Program-made: the position numbers and the translations under genes
The notes under the pieces: model-generated
What the model saw: only the letters and a program-made list of their open reading frames with translations
What the model was told of the DNA's origin: nothing
Databases searched by the model: none
DNA from: Myxocyprinus asiaticus
Taxonomy: Eukaryota; Chordata; Actinopteri; Cypriniformes; Catostomidae
Length of the DNA stretch: 64,000 bases
Reading direction: 5' to 3'
Assembly: GCF_019703515.2 (NCBI RefSeq)
Contig: NC_059347.1
Span: 20,358,001 to 20,422,000, forward strand
Shown: in pieces, positions 26,401 through 40,700 of the stretch
Numbering within the stretch: position 1 is the stretch's first letter
Layout of the letters: each line of letters starts with the position of its first letter

Positions 26401-29400
26401 AGCCCACTCCATTGGATGAAAAGCAACCCCACACATGGATGGTCTCAGGATGCTTCATTGCTGGCATGACACAGGACTCGTGGCAGAGTTCACCTTTTCT
26501 TCTCCGGACAACTGATTTTCCAGATGTCCCAAACAGTCGGAAGGGGGCTTCATCAGAGAAAATAACTGATAACAGTCTTCTGCTATCCAATCCTTGTACT
26601 TCCTGCAGAATTTCAGTCTATCCTTGATGTTTTTCTTGGAGAGAAGTGGCTTCTTTGCTGCCCTTCTTGACACCAGGCCGTTGTCCAAAAGTCTTCGCCT
26701 CACTGTGCATGCAGATGCACTCACACCCACCTGCTGCCAATATCGAGCAATCTCTGCACTGGTGGTGACACGATTCCGTAGCTGACTCCTCAGGAGGAGA
26801 CGGTTCTGGCGCTTGCTGGACACTCTGGGGTGTTCTGAAGCCTTCTTCACTGCAGTTGAACCTCTCTCCTTGAAGTTTTGATGATCCGGTAAATGGTTCT
26901 TTCAGGTGCAATATTCTTTGCAGCAATTTCCTTGCATGTAAGGCCATTTCGATGCAAAGCGATGATGGCTGCATGTCTTTCTTTGGAGGTAACCATTGCT
27001 AACAAGAACACAATGATTGGAAGCACTTCTTCCCTCCTTTTATAGCAATCAGTCTGCTCTTATAATCCAGTCAGAATGATAGAGTGATTTCACATGACTA
27101 GTACTCATTCACACTTTCCCAGGTGCTGCTGATATGATTAGTGAAATTATGTTAGCTGGTCATATTGTGCCAGGGCCAAAAAACATTGAAATTTGGGTTT
27201 TTGTGATAAAGTTCATTTTTTTGGCCAATGAAACTTTTTGCAATTATTTAAAATGCATCTGATCACTCTGCACAATAATCTAGAAACAATATGAATCAAC
27301 ACCACAACAACTGAAGCAGCAAACTTTGCAAAACACAAAATGTATGTCACTGCCAATACTTTTGGCCATGGCTGTAGTAGATAATTGAATTTGGGGATAC
27401 AATTTATTTTTATAACATTGACCTTCCCTGCCATAGGCAAATGTAGTGAAGCCCACCTATACACATCACACGAGAACCTTTTCATTAATGGGTCAAAATT
27501 AACTAACTAAATCTCTCAAATTTGCTGGAAATAAAATGCCTAAATACCCAATGCCTTGCTTGGGCTATTGAAAGGTGCCAGGTTGGAAAGCCGTGGCAGG
27601 GCAATATGCTGTCAGAGCAAGAGATTCCGATTTAGACAAATTCACCCTGTATCCTGAAAATGTTATGGAGGCTAGGCATAGATCTACTAGGGTCGGAGAC
27701 AAAAAATAATGTATCATCTGCGTAGAGTAGAAGTTTATGCACCACACCTCCTGCTACAATACCAGGAAAATCATCCTCTTTTCTTATTGTGGCTGCTTAT
27801 GTTTCCAGGGCAAGACAGAACAATAAAAGGAAGAGAGGACAGCTTTGCCGGGTTCCCCTACCAAGAGAAAAAAAATCTGAAATTAATCCATTAGTTTGCA
27901 CTGCCACTAACAGTTGTTCATAAAGTAACTTAATCCACCAAATAAGTGTTCCCAAACCCGTAAATTTCCAAAATCTTAGAAAGATAGTCCCATTCCACCC
28001 TATCAAACACCTTCTCAGCATCAAGTGAGATGGCAGCGATCGAGGACTACTGACCACATAATATTTATAAAATGTCTAATATTATCAGAACTACTATGAC
28101 CATGAATAAACCCCACTTGATCTATATGTATAATAGATGTAATTACTCTGCTTAATCGATTAGCCAGAATTTTAGACAATAGTTTTACATCTAACTGGAT
28201 CAGGGAAATTGGATGATAACTCTTACATTCATTTGGGTCTTTATCTTTAAGAATGAGACTGCTCAGGGCTTGCTTCATGGTTGGCGGTAGTTCACCTTTC
28301 TTTAATGACTGTGTGTAAACTTCTAACATAAGTGGAGCCAGTTCTGTTACATAAGATCTAAAAAATTATGCGGCAAAACCATCTGGCCCTGATGCCTTAC
28401 CTGTTGGCAAGGCTTTAATTACCTCAACACGCTCCTCCAAAGTAACAGCTGAGTCAAGAAAGTCTTTTTGATCACTTGTCAATTTAGGAAGTTCTAATGG
28501 GTCTACAAAGTTTCTAATATCCTTATCAGTAGACACAGACGTGGAGCTATAAAGATCAAAATAGAATTCTTTAAAGGCTTTATTAATATCTGTGGCAGAA
28601 GAAAATATATTGCCTCCAGAAGACTCCACTGAAGGAATGGTGGAAAAAAAAAACTCTTATGTATCTGGTAAGGTAAGTTGTTTCCCTGCTTTGTCCCCGG
28701 ATTCAAAGTATGTCTGTCTTGCCCTGAATAACCAAAACTACCTTCTGTGACAAAATAGTATTGTACCTATACTTTAGGTGAGTCAACTCTCTAAGACCAT
28801 TGGATGACATTCAGCACTTTTAATATTCTTTTCCAATTCCATGAATTCCTGTGCTTTGATCTTTTTAATGAATGAGGCATATTGTATGATCCGCCCCCAA
28901 GAACTGCCTTAAGCACCTCCCATCACAACTCTACATAAACATTGAAATCTGTCTTCAACATTTGTTAAAATGTTGGGTCCTGTAGAAGGGATGTATTAAA
29001 GCACCATCTATATGCTTTTCTTTTCTCTATATGCAGCAACAGCTCTAACACACCAAAGCATGATCTGAAACTAAAATGTTCCCAACAGAGCAGTCAGTGG
29101 CAGATGGAATAATTGACTTAGATATAATAAAAAAAAAAAATATGGAGTACATCTTATGAACTGATGAAAAAAAAGGTGTAGTCCCTCTCGGATGGATTCA
29201 GAAGTCTCCAAATGTCTTTAAGACCAAGATTTTTACACATCCTCTGTAGAATCAATGTTGCTTTAAAGGGTCTACACACCTTTGCATCACTATGATCAAG
29301 GACCGAATCCATTAAAAGACTGAAGTCTCCACCCAAAACCATATCATGAAGGATCCCAGCTGCTTGTATTGTAGCTTTCTCTCAAGATCTATAAAAAAAG

Positions 29401-30587
29401 TTCTGATCATCAGCGTTTTGTGCATAAATATTAGCCAAAATAAAATGTTGCCCCTGTATTTCAGCCAAAACAATAATGACTCTTCCTAAATGATTTTTGA
29501 TCTGTTTGAGACATTTAAATTCTAATTGCTTAATTATCAATGTGATGACTTGCCTGCTCTTACTCGAATCAACACTACAAAACACATGCCCACCCCATAC
29601 CCTGCCAAGTTTTTCAGCTTCCTGTGGAGAAAGGACCATTTCTTGAAGGAACACTATATCAAATTTGTTACACTTAAGAAAAGATACCACCTTGCTTCCT
29701 TTTATAGGATGCCCCAGCCCATTAACATTCCACGTGGAGAGAAACTTTTTTACCCATATTAAAGTGTGACATGTTGACATGCAAAGAAAAATGGTGTACC
29801 CAAGGCTAAAATATATACACCACTATCCAACATTGATATAACCATAAAATCCTTTAAAATCTACAGAACAGAAAAAAAATGTGCTTCAACCTCGTGCATA
29901 ACAGTCCCAACTGGTGTCCATCACTTGGAAATCCGACGGTCCATGCACGCTCACGAGATTTTCCGCAACACTATTGCTACTAGATTGCGCAAGTCCAGTG
30001 ATTTTTACACACACACACTAGGGCTGCCCCCTAAAAGTCGACCAAAGGTTAGTCGATGAGAAGAGTCTTGGTCGAGCCTAACGTTAGCCACTTAGCATGG
30101 CCACTCGCTCTAACATTAGATAACCTAGATAAATGTGCGCTATTAGGCTTATCCAAGTGTTCGTGGGGAGCGGGGAAGCTAAATTAGTACCTCGCTTACT
30201 GCATGTTTAACTTAATATGCATTCGCTCTATAAATTATCAAAATGTTCAGACAGTCTCCTTGCTGGTTTTTCCCGACACATTCAGAATCATTACCACTTT
30301 TGCCGGAGTTGCTGTGGCTCGCTTCGTGTGTGCTTGTAAAATTTATATTTTAAAGGCTCATTATTACGGTTTAGCATTTCTCTGTAATGTAGAACAGTGT
30401 TGGCAGTGTTACTTATAACATTATTTCCAGCCTTGTAAATCGAACCATTTTCTGATGCCCCCCCAAAAAATATATATTTAAGTAATTAAATTAATATCAT
30501 AACTGTGCGACAAGTAGTCGACTAATGGCTTAAACTAATGACTACTAGTCGACTAGGAAAATCTTTGGTCGGGGCAGCCCAAACAAA

Positions 30588-30643
<56 letters not shown>

Positions 30644-31763
30644 GTGTATATATATATTTTTTTTTTTCCTTAACATAAACCGTGGCATTAAACTGTACAT
30701 AAATATATTCAATAAAATAAAAAATCAAATAGGCCTCAGTAAATAATAACAGCAAAACAACAAAGTGAACAAATGAGCTCAACAGCAAGTCAACAAAGAA
30801 AAAAGAAAAGTCAGGTAGGAGCCAGTGGGCAGACAACAAAACAACAAACCCTGTCAGGCTGCATCAGTAAAATGCACGATATGTAGTCTGTATTGTTGAT
30901 CGAGTGTAGGCAAAATTACCCAATTACACCATTGATTTAATGAAGGCCACAGCTTGTCATGGGCTTGTAAAAGTAGGGATGCACCGATCTGATACCTGGA
31001 TCAGTATTAGTGTATTGGCTCCGATACTGAAGCTTTTAGACAGCTCGGGTATCGGTCTGACGAGCCCGATCCAAATCCGATACTGTGTGTTAGTCATGTT
31101 CATTACTGTCAAGCTCAAAAAATGACATAAAAGAACCATTAAAACACAAAGTGGTTCATTTGACTTGTGCATTTTATTCAAAGCCACTTGAAGACGTGCG
31201 ATAGCTCTGTGAATCACACAAGGCTGCGTTTAATAAGTAAATATATAAAATGCACACGCAGCTCCAGCGCGTTATTGAATGGGGCTGCTCTGTTTAGACA
31301 TACACTCGCGGCTATTTTTAGCCTTCACAGTGGTGTGTAATATTTGAGCGCTACTCACGAACAACATCTCAGATGTAGATGCTCAATAGTTCGGTTCACT
31401 TATAATATGCATTTAGAATGGCACCGGAGGTGCATTTTACCAGAATTTGAATAAGAAGCAAATTAAACTACTGTGAACTTGCCTACAAACAGACACATAC
31501 AGGACTTCCTGGAGAGTTCAGAATGTCAAATAAAAGCGTGAGGGTTTAAAAGTTAAAGATGCATGACTGAGATATATTACTATTATAATATATTATTATT
31601 ATTATTATTTGTTTACAAATTATAATAATATTTAAGTTGAATGGGTTCCAAAAAATAACTGTGTGAATGACAAGTGAGCTGATATCTTACAACTAAATTG
31701 AACAAAAAAAAAAAAAGAGATCTGCATCCTTTAAAAGTCCAGAAACAAGTTGAAAAATATTTG

Positions 31764-31796
<33 letters not shown>

Positions 31797-34700
31797 ATTG
31801 TCTACTGATATACTGGAATTACTGTTAATTTTGCTGCTACATTATCCAGTATACTAGTTAAAGTTTTTCTTAATAAGCAATACATTTATATTGAAATAAT
31901 GTGTAGTTAGAGGTTTGTGTTTCTTTACATATTAAAGAGTTCACCCAATTAGTTCCACACAACAATGTAAAGATATTCTGAACTGATTATGCAAAAAACA
32001 ACACTGGTATCGGATCGGGATCGGTATTGGTCGATACTGAGATTTCCGATATCAGAATCAGAAGAGAAAAAGTGGTATCGGTGCATCCCTATGTAAAAGT
32101 CTTGCGTTCATCCTTGGAGTCAATTCTCAGCTTAGCAGGATAAAGCAGTGCGAAGCCTACCTTCTGTTGGTGCAGTCATTTTTTTTACACTCTTTGAATC
32201 CATCCTGCTTCGCTTGTGTAGCTCTAGCAAAGTCCGGAAAAACCATGATGTTGTGCTCCTCCCAGCACAACTTGCCTTTATTCCTCGACACTCGTAGAAC
32301 AAAGTCTCTGACAGCAAGAATCTTGCCAGGTTAGATCAGGGTCTGTCACCCGCCAAGAGAAGCTGATCGAAAATGGCACTAGTCTGTGGGTGTGCTCAAT
32401 TTTGAGCTGGCGACCCGCTTTGTCTATCAAATTCGGAATGAGACCCTCCAAAATCCTCACCATATCTTGACCTTCTTTTCCCTCTGGGATTCCAATGAAA
32501 CGAACATTATTACGTCTGCTGCAATTTTCCATATCCTCTAGTTTTACCAACACCGTTCCACATCGGCCTTGACAGCAGGCGGGTTAGCCTGTAGCTCTCT
32601 TTCGGCCAACTCCAGAATCTCGACCAGTTTTTCAACATCTTGTAATTCTTGTAATCAGGGTGGAAAGTTTTGCCTCCATAGATGTGATCACTCAACGTAT
32701 TTCTACGAGGCCCTCCCATGTCAGTTGAGGTTTTCATTAGTGCTGCACAAATGTTCGAGATAGCCCGACCTACATCATGAAGCTCACTGCTGTCACTATC
32801 GACTGGCCCTCTGCAATTTTGATCCTGAGAGGTGTCCGACATTTGTGAACATAAGTGTTTTTAATGTCCCCACAGCCTGACAATTTCACATTTTTTGACA
32901 TCCTGCCCTCCCAGCACAGTTTAACAAACAAAACTATTACAGTTCTCACCAGTTAATATTGCTTAAAAGGATAATTGTAGCAAAGTTTAAGCGGAGCTCG
33001 CATCTAAGCAACCAACCCTCGCATAGTGACGTGACTCCCCAATTAAACTTGTTAAGAGAACAACAAAGTTTGTTTATCTTTCAACCCGTTTTTTGTCACG
33101 TAATTCAATACCGTGATAATACCGTATACCGTGGTAAAAGCTTCAGCAATTATCATGATGTGAAAATATGATACTGTCACATGCCTAGTAAAGAGGGAAC
33201 AGAATAGACACAGAATATCTCAGTACCACTCGTAAATACTCCACAGTAGAGTTTCGGATCAAGCAATGGTATTTATTCAGAACCAAATTAACTTCTGACA
33301 TTCATTTCAGTTAACGATTTTGCATTGTTCCACAGAAACGGATGGTATACCATAATAAAAAGTGTAATTATACACATTAGATTCGCCTTGCAGTTGTCAT
33401 GATGATCAGCATGCTTCTTATTTTCTGCCAGCTGTCCTCAAGAATCAGCTATCAACTTCATAGTGATTTGTGTCCTGCAATCTAAAAGTCTGTTTATGCA
33501 CCTTATTGTAGTAATATGCCACTTTTGCACATTACATGCTTCAAAGTATGGTTTTGAGAGCGATAAAGACAGTGAAGTTGCGAGATTTTTTTGTGTATAT
33601 ATATATTTGTTTTTTTTCCTGTTCTGTTGAATTTCTAAAATGATCTCTTTGTTTGACAACATGCTTCCGAGGGTAGTGAATGCAAAACTGAAACTGTTTT
33701 CTAAACAATTCTCTATTCTTCATCAAAATTACTAAAAGAATCATTCACTGAATTATTAAGGAACCTGCATCATTAAGAGGAATCAGAATCAGAATGGTTA
33801 AATTCCTTATAATTCACATCTCTACTCCACAGGCTCCTGCATGCAATGGTCCAGTGCAAACATAAGATCAGGCTGAGGGACTGACACAGCCAAGAGAGAC
33901 AGACAGAACGAGAAATAGACAAATGGAAGTGGAAATGACTGCCACAGATAATCCAGCACAGATATGTGACAACAGCTGAGGTTAGATAACATGGACATAA
34001 ACACACACATATGCTCATTACTTCATGGGCTCAGAGTGTGAAAGGCAGATCATTTAGTGCGATTACAGGGCAGCATAAGCCACTGGACAGAAGCATCTCC
34101 CAGTGAGCATTGATTAGATAAAAGCATGGCCTGAGTGGTGATGGTGTGCGTTCAGAATGAAACATACTACACGTGCAGTGGTGGAGACAAAGCACTCACA
34201 GCCAACTTACAGGTACTAGTTTCCAATACCATTTTGAGGGAGACTATCCAAGTAGCGAGGGATGAGGTTAGAGGGAAAGAGACGGGAAGAGGAGCAGAGA
34301 GGATGTAAAGTCAGGGAAGAAAAGAGCAGACAGATCTGACCTTGCTAAAAGGTTAGGAGTGATGCCACTGAAGATATTAGACAAATGCCATTAGGTGTAT
34401 CTTTTGACACTGGTTAAATAAATATAATCTAATGAGATGAGTTTCGCCATTTCAGTTAACACCTGCATTTGCACCTTAGGTCCTGTTTACACCTGGTATT
34501 ATGACCTATGACAAGGGGTCAAAATACAAGTTTCAAATGTGTCTTCCAGTTAACACTTATGATTGTATTTCGTCGAGGGGAGGGTCTCTTTCACGGCTAC
34601 ATACTCAATTTTACGATAGTGTGTCCAGTGTGTCAGCGTAAGTTGATGTCAGGCATACAAAAAAAGTGAATTCCTGGGCATGTGTATGTATGGGCTTTCC

Positions 34701-37700
34701 TAAGTGTTCCAATTGTATGCTTGTTTTCTTAAAACCGTACTTATCCAGCAAGTTTAAGATTCTTGTTTTGGCGGAATGATAAAGCATTATGCTAGTAGGT
34801 AGCCCTACGATTTTTACACTTTGATTTTACACTGTAAATCAATGTTAATTTGAAAAAAATGTATTAGTAATCAAGGAGACCAACAACCGATATTTGGGGC
34901 TGATATACATTTGCAGTAAAATTACATTTGCCGTAAAAAACATTTATACTAACAAACTCCAACACAAAATGTCCTTTAAATGCCTATGAAGACGTGTTTA
35001 ATGACATACTGCAAAACAGAACATTTCAATATTATCTTTTGAAAAATACTGGAAAACCACAAACAAATGTTGTTGTTTTTTTCAAAAATAAAGTGGAGGG
35101 AGCTCCTAGCAGCATTTCTTTTGAACAAACTTTTAATATATACAAATAATGAACTAAACAGAACATAACAGAACATTAAGTATTAACATGTGATAACAGA
35201 CGAGAATCAACATTACTGGAGTTGACACTCTTCATGTAGCTAGCTGGCTAGCCCATTAGTCAAGTCCAAAAAGGGCGATGGGATTTCATTCACAACTGAG
35301 GTGAAAGATTTAATGCTAGCAAAGATGACGTTACGTTTGCTAAACCTCCTAACACTGGTTAGCTAGCTACCACTATCAATGCCATCATCAGCCATAACAT
35401 GTACACTACCGTTCAATAGTTTAGGGTCACTCACTCATTCTTTATTTTTTTCATATTGTAGAATAATAGTAAAGTCATCACAACTATGGAATAATAGAAA
35501 TGTAACTATGGGAATTATGTTGTGACTAAAAAAAAGAAAATCCAAAATAAATCAAAACTATGTTATATTTTAGCATCTTCAAAGTAGCCACCCTTTGCCT
35601 AGATTTTGCAGAAATGTACTCTTGACATTTTCTCAACCAACTTCTTGAGGTATCACCCTGGGATGCTTATATGCTGGGCACTTAGTGGCTGCTTTTCTTT
35701 ATTATTTGGTCCAAGTCACCCATTTAAAAAAAAAAAAAAAAAAAAATGTAAATACTATTTTAGTTTTGTAATTAAATATATTAATATGGTGGCACAATTA
35801 TATTTTTGTCTACAAAACTAATTTCAAACATTTAAGCATACGCCTTCAGATCAAAAGGTTTTTAAGATCATGAGAAACTTTCAGGCAAGTGACCCCAAAC
35901 TTTTGAACTGTAGTGTAAACACACCAACTCTTACGGCCGAGTACTCTGTTAAATCAGTCCTTATCTCTGCCGCTCATCTATATTGCTGCTCACTGTATTT
36001 CTCCATTACGGACTACTGTCGTTGAAATAACCGTGTCTGCAGCACTATTATGTGGCACCTTATGTTGATGGCCGGTGGAGAGAGGCAACGTGTGCGCAGC
36101 GCGAAAGGGCATTCATGAAGCGTGCTCGGTGCTAGAGAAAAACATTCAAAGATATAGTGCTGAAAGATAAGTGCTATCTACGCCCCGGAGTGCTTGCTGT
36201 GTACACAGCTCCGCTGTTTTGTCACACTGCTAACCTAAAGTGTAGAAACAGTGACATGGGGCAACCGCTGTCATGAAGTCTCACGGTCCGGATGGAACAA
36301 ATACGGTACTTGGTACTTTCAAATACCCTAATTGGTGACCGCTGACAGAGTATTGCAATGTTTACTGCAACTTCAGTATCTGCATTCTTACCTTTGAAGA
36401 AGGTAAGCTTGTCTTCTCAGTGATTCATCTTTCTCTCGCTGCTTTCCTCTTTCCCACCTCTCCCCCACGAATACGGAGTACAGTGCTGACTGGCCATTTC
36501 CTCGTGACATATAACCAATCCGATAACACTGTGGGCAGGACATTGAGCCTGACTACAAGCAGTAACCTTACAGAGAGAGGCGGTGGCATCAGAACCGACA
36601 GAGCACATTTAAAAATTTATCGGTAATCAGATCAGACAAAATAACGATTCTGATCATTAGAAAAATTATGAATATCGGATCTGATTATCGGCCTGTGGTC
36701 GACCCCTACCACAAACAGCGTGCAACGCTCATGAATGTTTTTTTCTGTGTATGAGCCAACGAGCTATAAATGGTATAAGCAGCCGGCATCAGCAGAATAC
36801 CGGCTCCAAACATTCACAAGCTCTCATACCCTTATCAGTACATAGCTACTTTTGGACCCATTTTTCACCTGTATTCAGCACAGTCCACTTGTGTTAGGAT
36901 TCCCTGAGCACAGGAGGTGCATATACACTTGATGTTAACACCAGGAGTAAACAGGGCCTGAGAATCAGATAGTTTTACAATCTATATCAGAAATATGTGG
37001 GCTGGGATGTGTGGTACCTTTTGGTGACTTGGAGATTCTAGTAGATGCTGCTTTGATTTGTGTTCCTTCTCTGTGATCTCCCTCATTTTTTGGTTAACCT
37101 GCAGTCACAAAGAAGGCATTAAGATATGGTTATTAAATACATTTAAATAATTATGGACATGCCCGTTTTGACAGCCTTTTAAAAGTACTGGCGGAAGGCT
37201 TCATGCTAGACTGAATGGACACAATCTGGATAAACACTGAAAAGCAAACCGTGCCCCTACATGGAATGAAAAAACATGATTAGACAGATGCAGGTAAGCT
37301 AGGAGTATTTCTCTATCACATTGTGCCAATTATCCAACACAAACTGGCTTATACAACACACACTATTTTAACTTTAATATAAACTGTGCATTCAGTTCAA
37401 AGGTAAGTTAAGACGTTAGGATTAGTGATCCATCAAGGACAGTTCCAAAATAAACACAGTAATATTGTGTTGACTTGACGAAGGGCCACACCTTTCAAAA
37501 CACACACCTTATTGATCCAGAAGACCATAGCATCCTCAAGGTCAAAGGGGAGCTCCTTGGAGGCACTGAATGTGGAGAAACGCTTCACGCAGGTCACAAC
37601 CTTCTCAATGCTGATCATCTCCACGGTGTAGGCCATCATCAAAGCATCGATCATGGGGATGTGGGAACTCTGTGCCATCAACAGTGGAAAGAACAACATC

Positions 37701-40700
37701 ACTCCAGTGTTAGAATACAGTTTAAAAGGTGAGGGCAGAGAAATGAGGCTGAAATCTTATAAAATAACTATTTCAGCAGCTTTCACCCATAAAAATAAAA
37801 GCAGCAATATCTTGAAAGTGCACAGTAAAACTTGATGTTTTTCATTGTGTTAAGAGAATACCCTTTCAAATAAACAAAAACAGGATCAACCATGACCTCA
37901 AAGAAAATAATGAACTTTAAGTACAGTTGAAGTCAGAAGTTTACATACACTTAGGTTGAAGTCATTTAACTCATTTTTTTTACTACCCCACAGATTTCAT
38001 TTTAGCAAACTACAGTTTTGGCAAGTCGTTTAAGACATCTACTTTGTGCATGACATGAGTAATTTTTCCAACAATTGTTTACAGACAGACTGTTTCACTT
38101 TTAATTGACTATATCACAATTCCAGTGGGTCAGAAGTTTACATACACCAAGTTAACTGTGCCTTTAAGCAGCTTGGAAAATTCCAGAAAATGATGTCAAG
38201 CCTTTAGGCAATTAGCCAATTAGGCTAATTGGAGTCAATTGGAGGTGTACCTGTGGATGTATTTTAAGGCCTACCTTCAAACTCAGTGCCTCTTTGCTTG
38301 ACATCATGAGGAAATCAAAAGAAATCAGCCAAGACCTCAGAAAAAAAATTGTGGACCTCCACAAGTCTGATTCATCCTTGGGAGCAATTTCCAAACGCCT
38401 GAAGGTACCACGTTCATTTGTACAAACAACAGTATGCAAGTATAAACACCATGGGACCACACAGCCATCATACCGCTCAGGAACGAGACACATTCTGTCT
38501 CCTAGAGATGAACATAATTTGTTGCAAAAAGTGCAAATCAATCCCAGGACAACAGCAAAGGACCTTGTGAAGATGCTGGAGGAAACAGGTAGACAAGTAT
38601 CTATATCCACAGTAAAATGAGTCCTATATCGACATAACCTGAAAGGCTGCTCAGCAAGGAAGAAGCCAATGCTCCAAAACCACTATAAAAAAGCCAGACT
38701 ACAGTTTGCAAGTGCACATGGGGACAAAGATCTTACTTTTTGGAGAAATGTCCTCTGGTCTGATGAAACAAATATTTTACTGTTTGCCCATAATGACCAA
38801 CGTTATGAGGAAAAAGGATGAGGCTTGCAAATCGAAGAACACAATCCCAGCCGTGAAGCATGGGGATGGCTGCATCATGGGGAGGTTGTGGGGGTGCTTT
38901 GCTGCAGGAGGGACTGGTGCACTTCACAAAATAGATGGCATCATGAGGAAGGAATATTATGTAGATATATTGAAGCAACATCTCAAGACATCAGCCAGGA
39001 AGTTAAAGCTCGGTCACAAATGGGTCTTCCAAATGGACAATTACCCCAAGCGTACCTTCAAAGTTGTGGTAAAATGGCTTAAGTACAACAAAGTCAAGGT
39101 ATTGGAGTGGACATCACAAAGCCCTGACCTCAATCCGATAGAAAATTTGTGGGCAGAACTGAAAAAGTGTATGCAAGCAAGGAGACCTACAAACCTGACT
39201 CAGTTACACCAGTTCTGTCTGGAGGAATGGGTCAAAATTCCAGCAACTTATTGTGAGAAGCTTGTGGAAGGCTACCCAAAATGTTTGACCCAAGTTAAAC
39301 AATTTAAAGGCAATGCTACCAAATACTAACAGTGTATGTAAACTTCTGACCCACTGGGAATGTGATGAAATAAATAATTCTCTCTACTATTATTCCGATA
39401 TTTCACATTCTTAAAATAAAATAGTGATCCTAACTGACCAAAGACAGGGAATGTTTTCTAAGATTAAATGTCAGGAATTGTCAGAGTTTAAATGTATTTG
39501 GCTATGGTGTATGTAAACTTCTGACTTCAATTGTACATTAGGACAATCTTGGTAAATCTGGTAATATATAATCTGGAATGAAAAAAACAAAAAAAAACAA
39601 ATCCCAAAACTCAGACAATCATTTTGTTTAGTTTGGAAGTACCTCAGACTAAGAAAGCTACAAATGTCCAAATTACAGGTCGAACGATATAGTGGTTTAA
39701 CCGATTATTAATCGTACTGATAGTTGATTTTTGGAACTACCAGTAATCTGCACAAATCGACGACGATAGCTTCCAATGTGTTGTTGTTTTTTTTGTATTC
39801 CTCTGAGTTCCCAACTCTAATCTCATGAATAACCAACACTTCTAGAAACAAACAATTTGATTTAAAAAAAATAAATAAATAAATAAAATAAAATCTGACT
39901 TCTCATAACTGCTTACAAAGCTGAATGTGGCATTAAACTTGAATGATCAGCTTCCAAGTTCCAACTACAATGGATTCAAATTCCTGCTTGCCTTGTATGG
40001 GCTGTCCTTTGAAGCATGCATGACTGACAGGCAGATAGAACCTCAAAATCGCTTACGGCACTTTTAACAACTAAAACAATAAGCCCATAGGTAAAAGATG
40101 ACAATATTTGGTATTTATCACAACATTTTAAAAGCTCCACATATCATTCCACTTTGAGGCACAATGCTGGCTACAAAACAGGTTTTGTCTAAGAATAACC
40201 CATCACAAAATTCCCCAAGCACTTAAAGCCACAGCTCCTGCCTTCAGTCTTAGGGCGAATTCCAATTGAAAGTGATCATCCCTATGCCCTACTCCCTTCA
40301 AAGGACAGATCTCTTGATGTAGGTGCTCTAAAGGAAGCATGAAAGATCTGTATGTACCCTTCACTAATAGTCTTGTAAAAAGGGCTCTTCGTGGAAAAAA
40401 AATAAATCTTACTTTTCGTTTGGAACAAAATTTCTAGTGGCGTCCCCTTGCCACAGTGCCCTTCAAGGGCGCAAAACTGCCGTTTGGAAAACGCCCTTAG
40501 TGTGAAACTATGAGCTGTTATACAAAAGCCCATTCAGTTACCATAGCAACGGCAACACCAGTCAACCACTGGCTTGTTCAAACGGTTTCATACTACACGT
40601 CAGCACAATCCAAGTGGATAGGTTCCTTACTCAAAGCATTATGTCATTTAACTTTCAGAGTCTTTTTGTTTCTCAGATGATTTGTGCGCTTGCTTAAGGT

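Larger units (their letters stand above)
25560..32870 (-). mobile_element. L1-type LINE, about 3.9-4.0 kb of own sequence, split by three insertions
   Basis: Read from right to left: ORF1 frames (32842-32132), the endonuclease start of ORF2 (29780-29154), the reverse transcriptase (28700-27600, with a YADD box at 27724-27713), the post-RT part (27485-27380), and the 3' part left of the Tc1 element (25800-25560; GLGLP motif). The order is that of a full L1 (ORF1, endonuclease, RT), inverted relative to the plus strand but parallel to camsap1. Stops and frameshifts break all frames. Interrupted at 25806-27374, 30019-30582 and 30974-32091. Outer borders approximate. Confidence 0.75.
25185..33187. 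mobile_element. hAT-like element enclosing an L1 and three further transposons
   Basis: Left end TAGTCATGTGACGGTAT, right end ATGATACTGTCACATGCCTA: inverted. Both sides carry the same 8-bp direct repeat GTAAAGAG (25177-25184 and 33188-33195), the hallmark of hAT insertion. The element's own sequence is only a few hundred bases at each side; the rest is a later L1 insertion with its own insertions. No hAT transposase frame was found. It fills most of camsap1 intron 4. A duplicate of the left end at 25060 makes the true start ambiguous by 125 bases. Confidence 0.75.

Noticed and set aside
30522..30839. 105-codon minus-strand frame
   Set aside because: Runs through the AC microsatellite (poly-Cys/Val) and is an artefact of the repeat.
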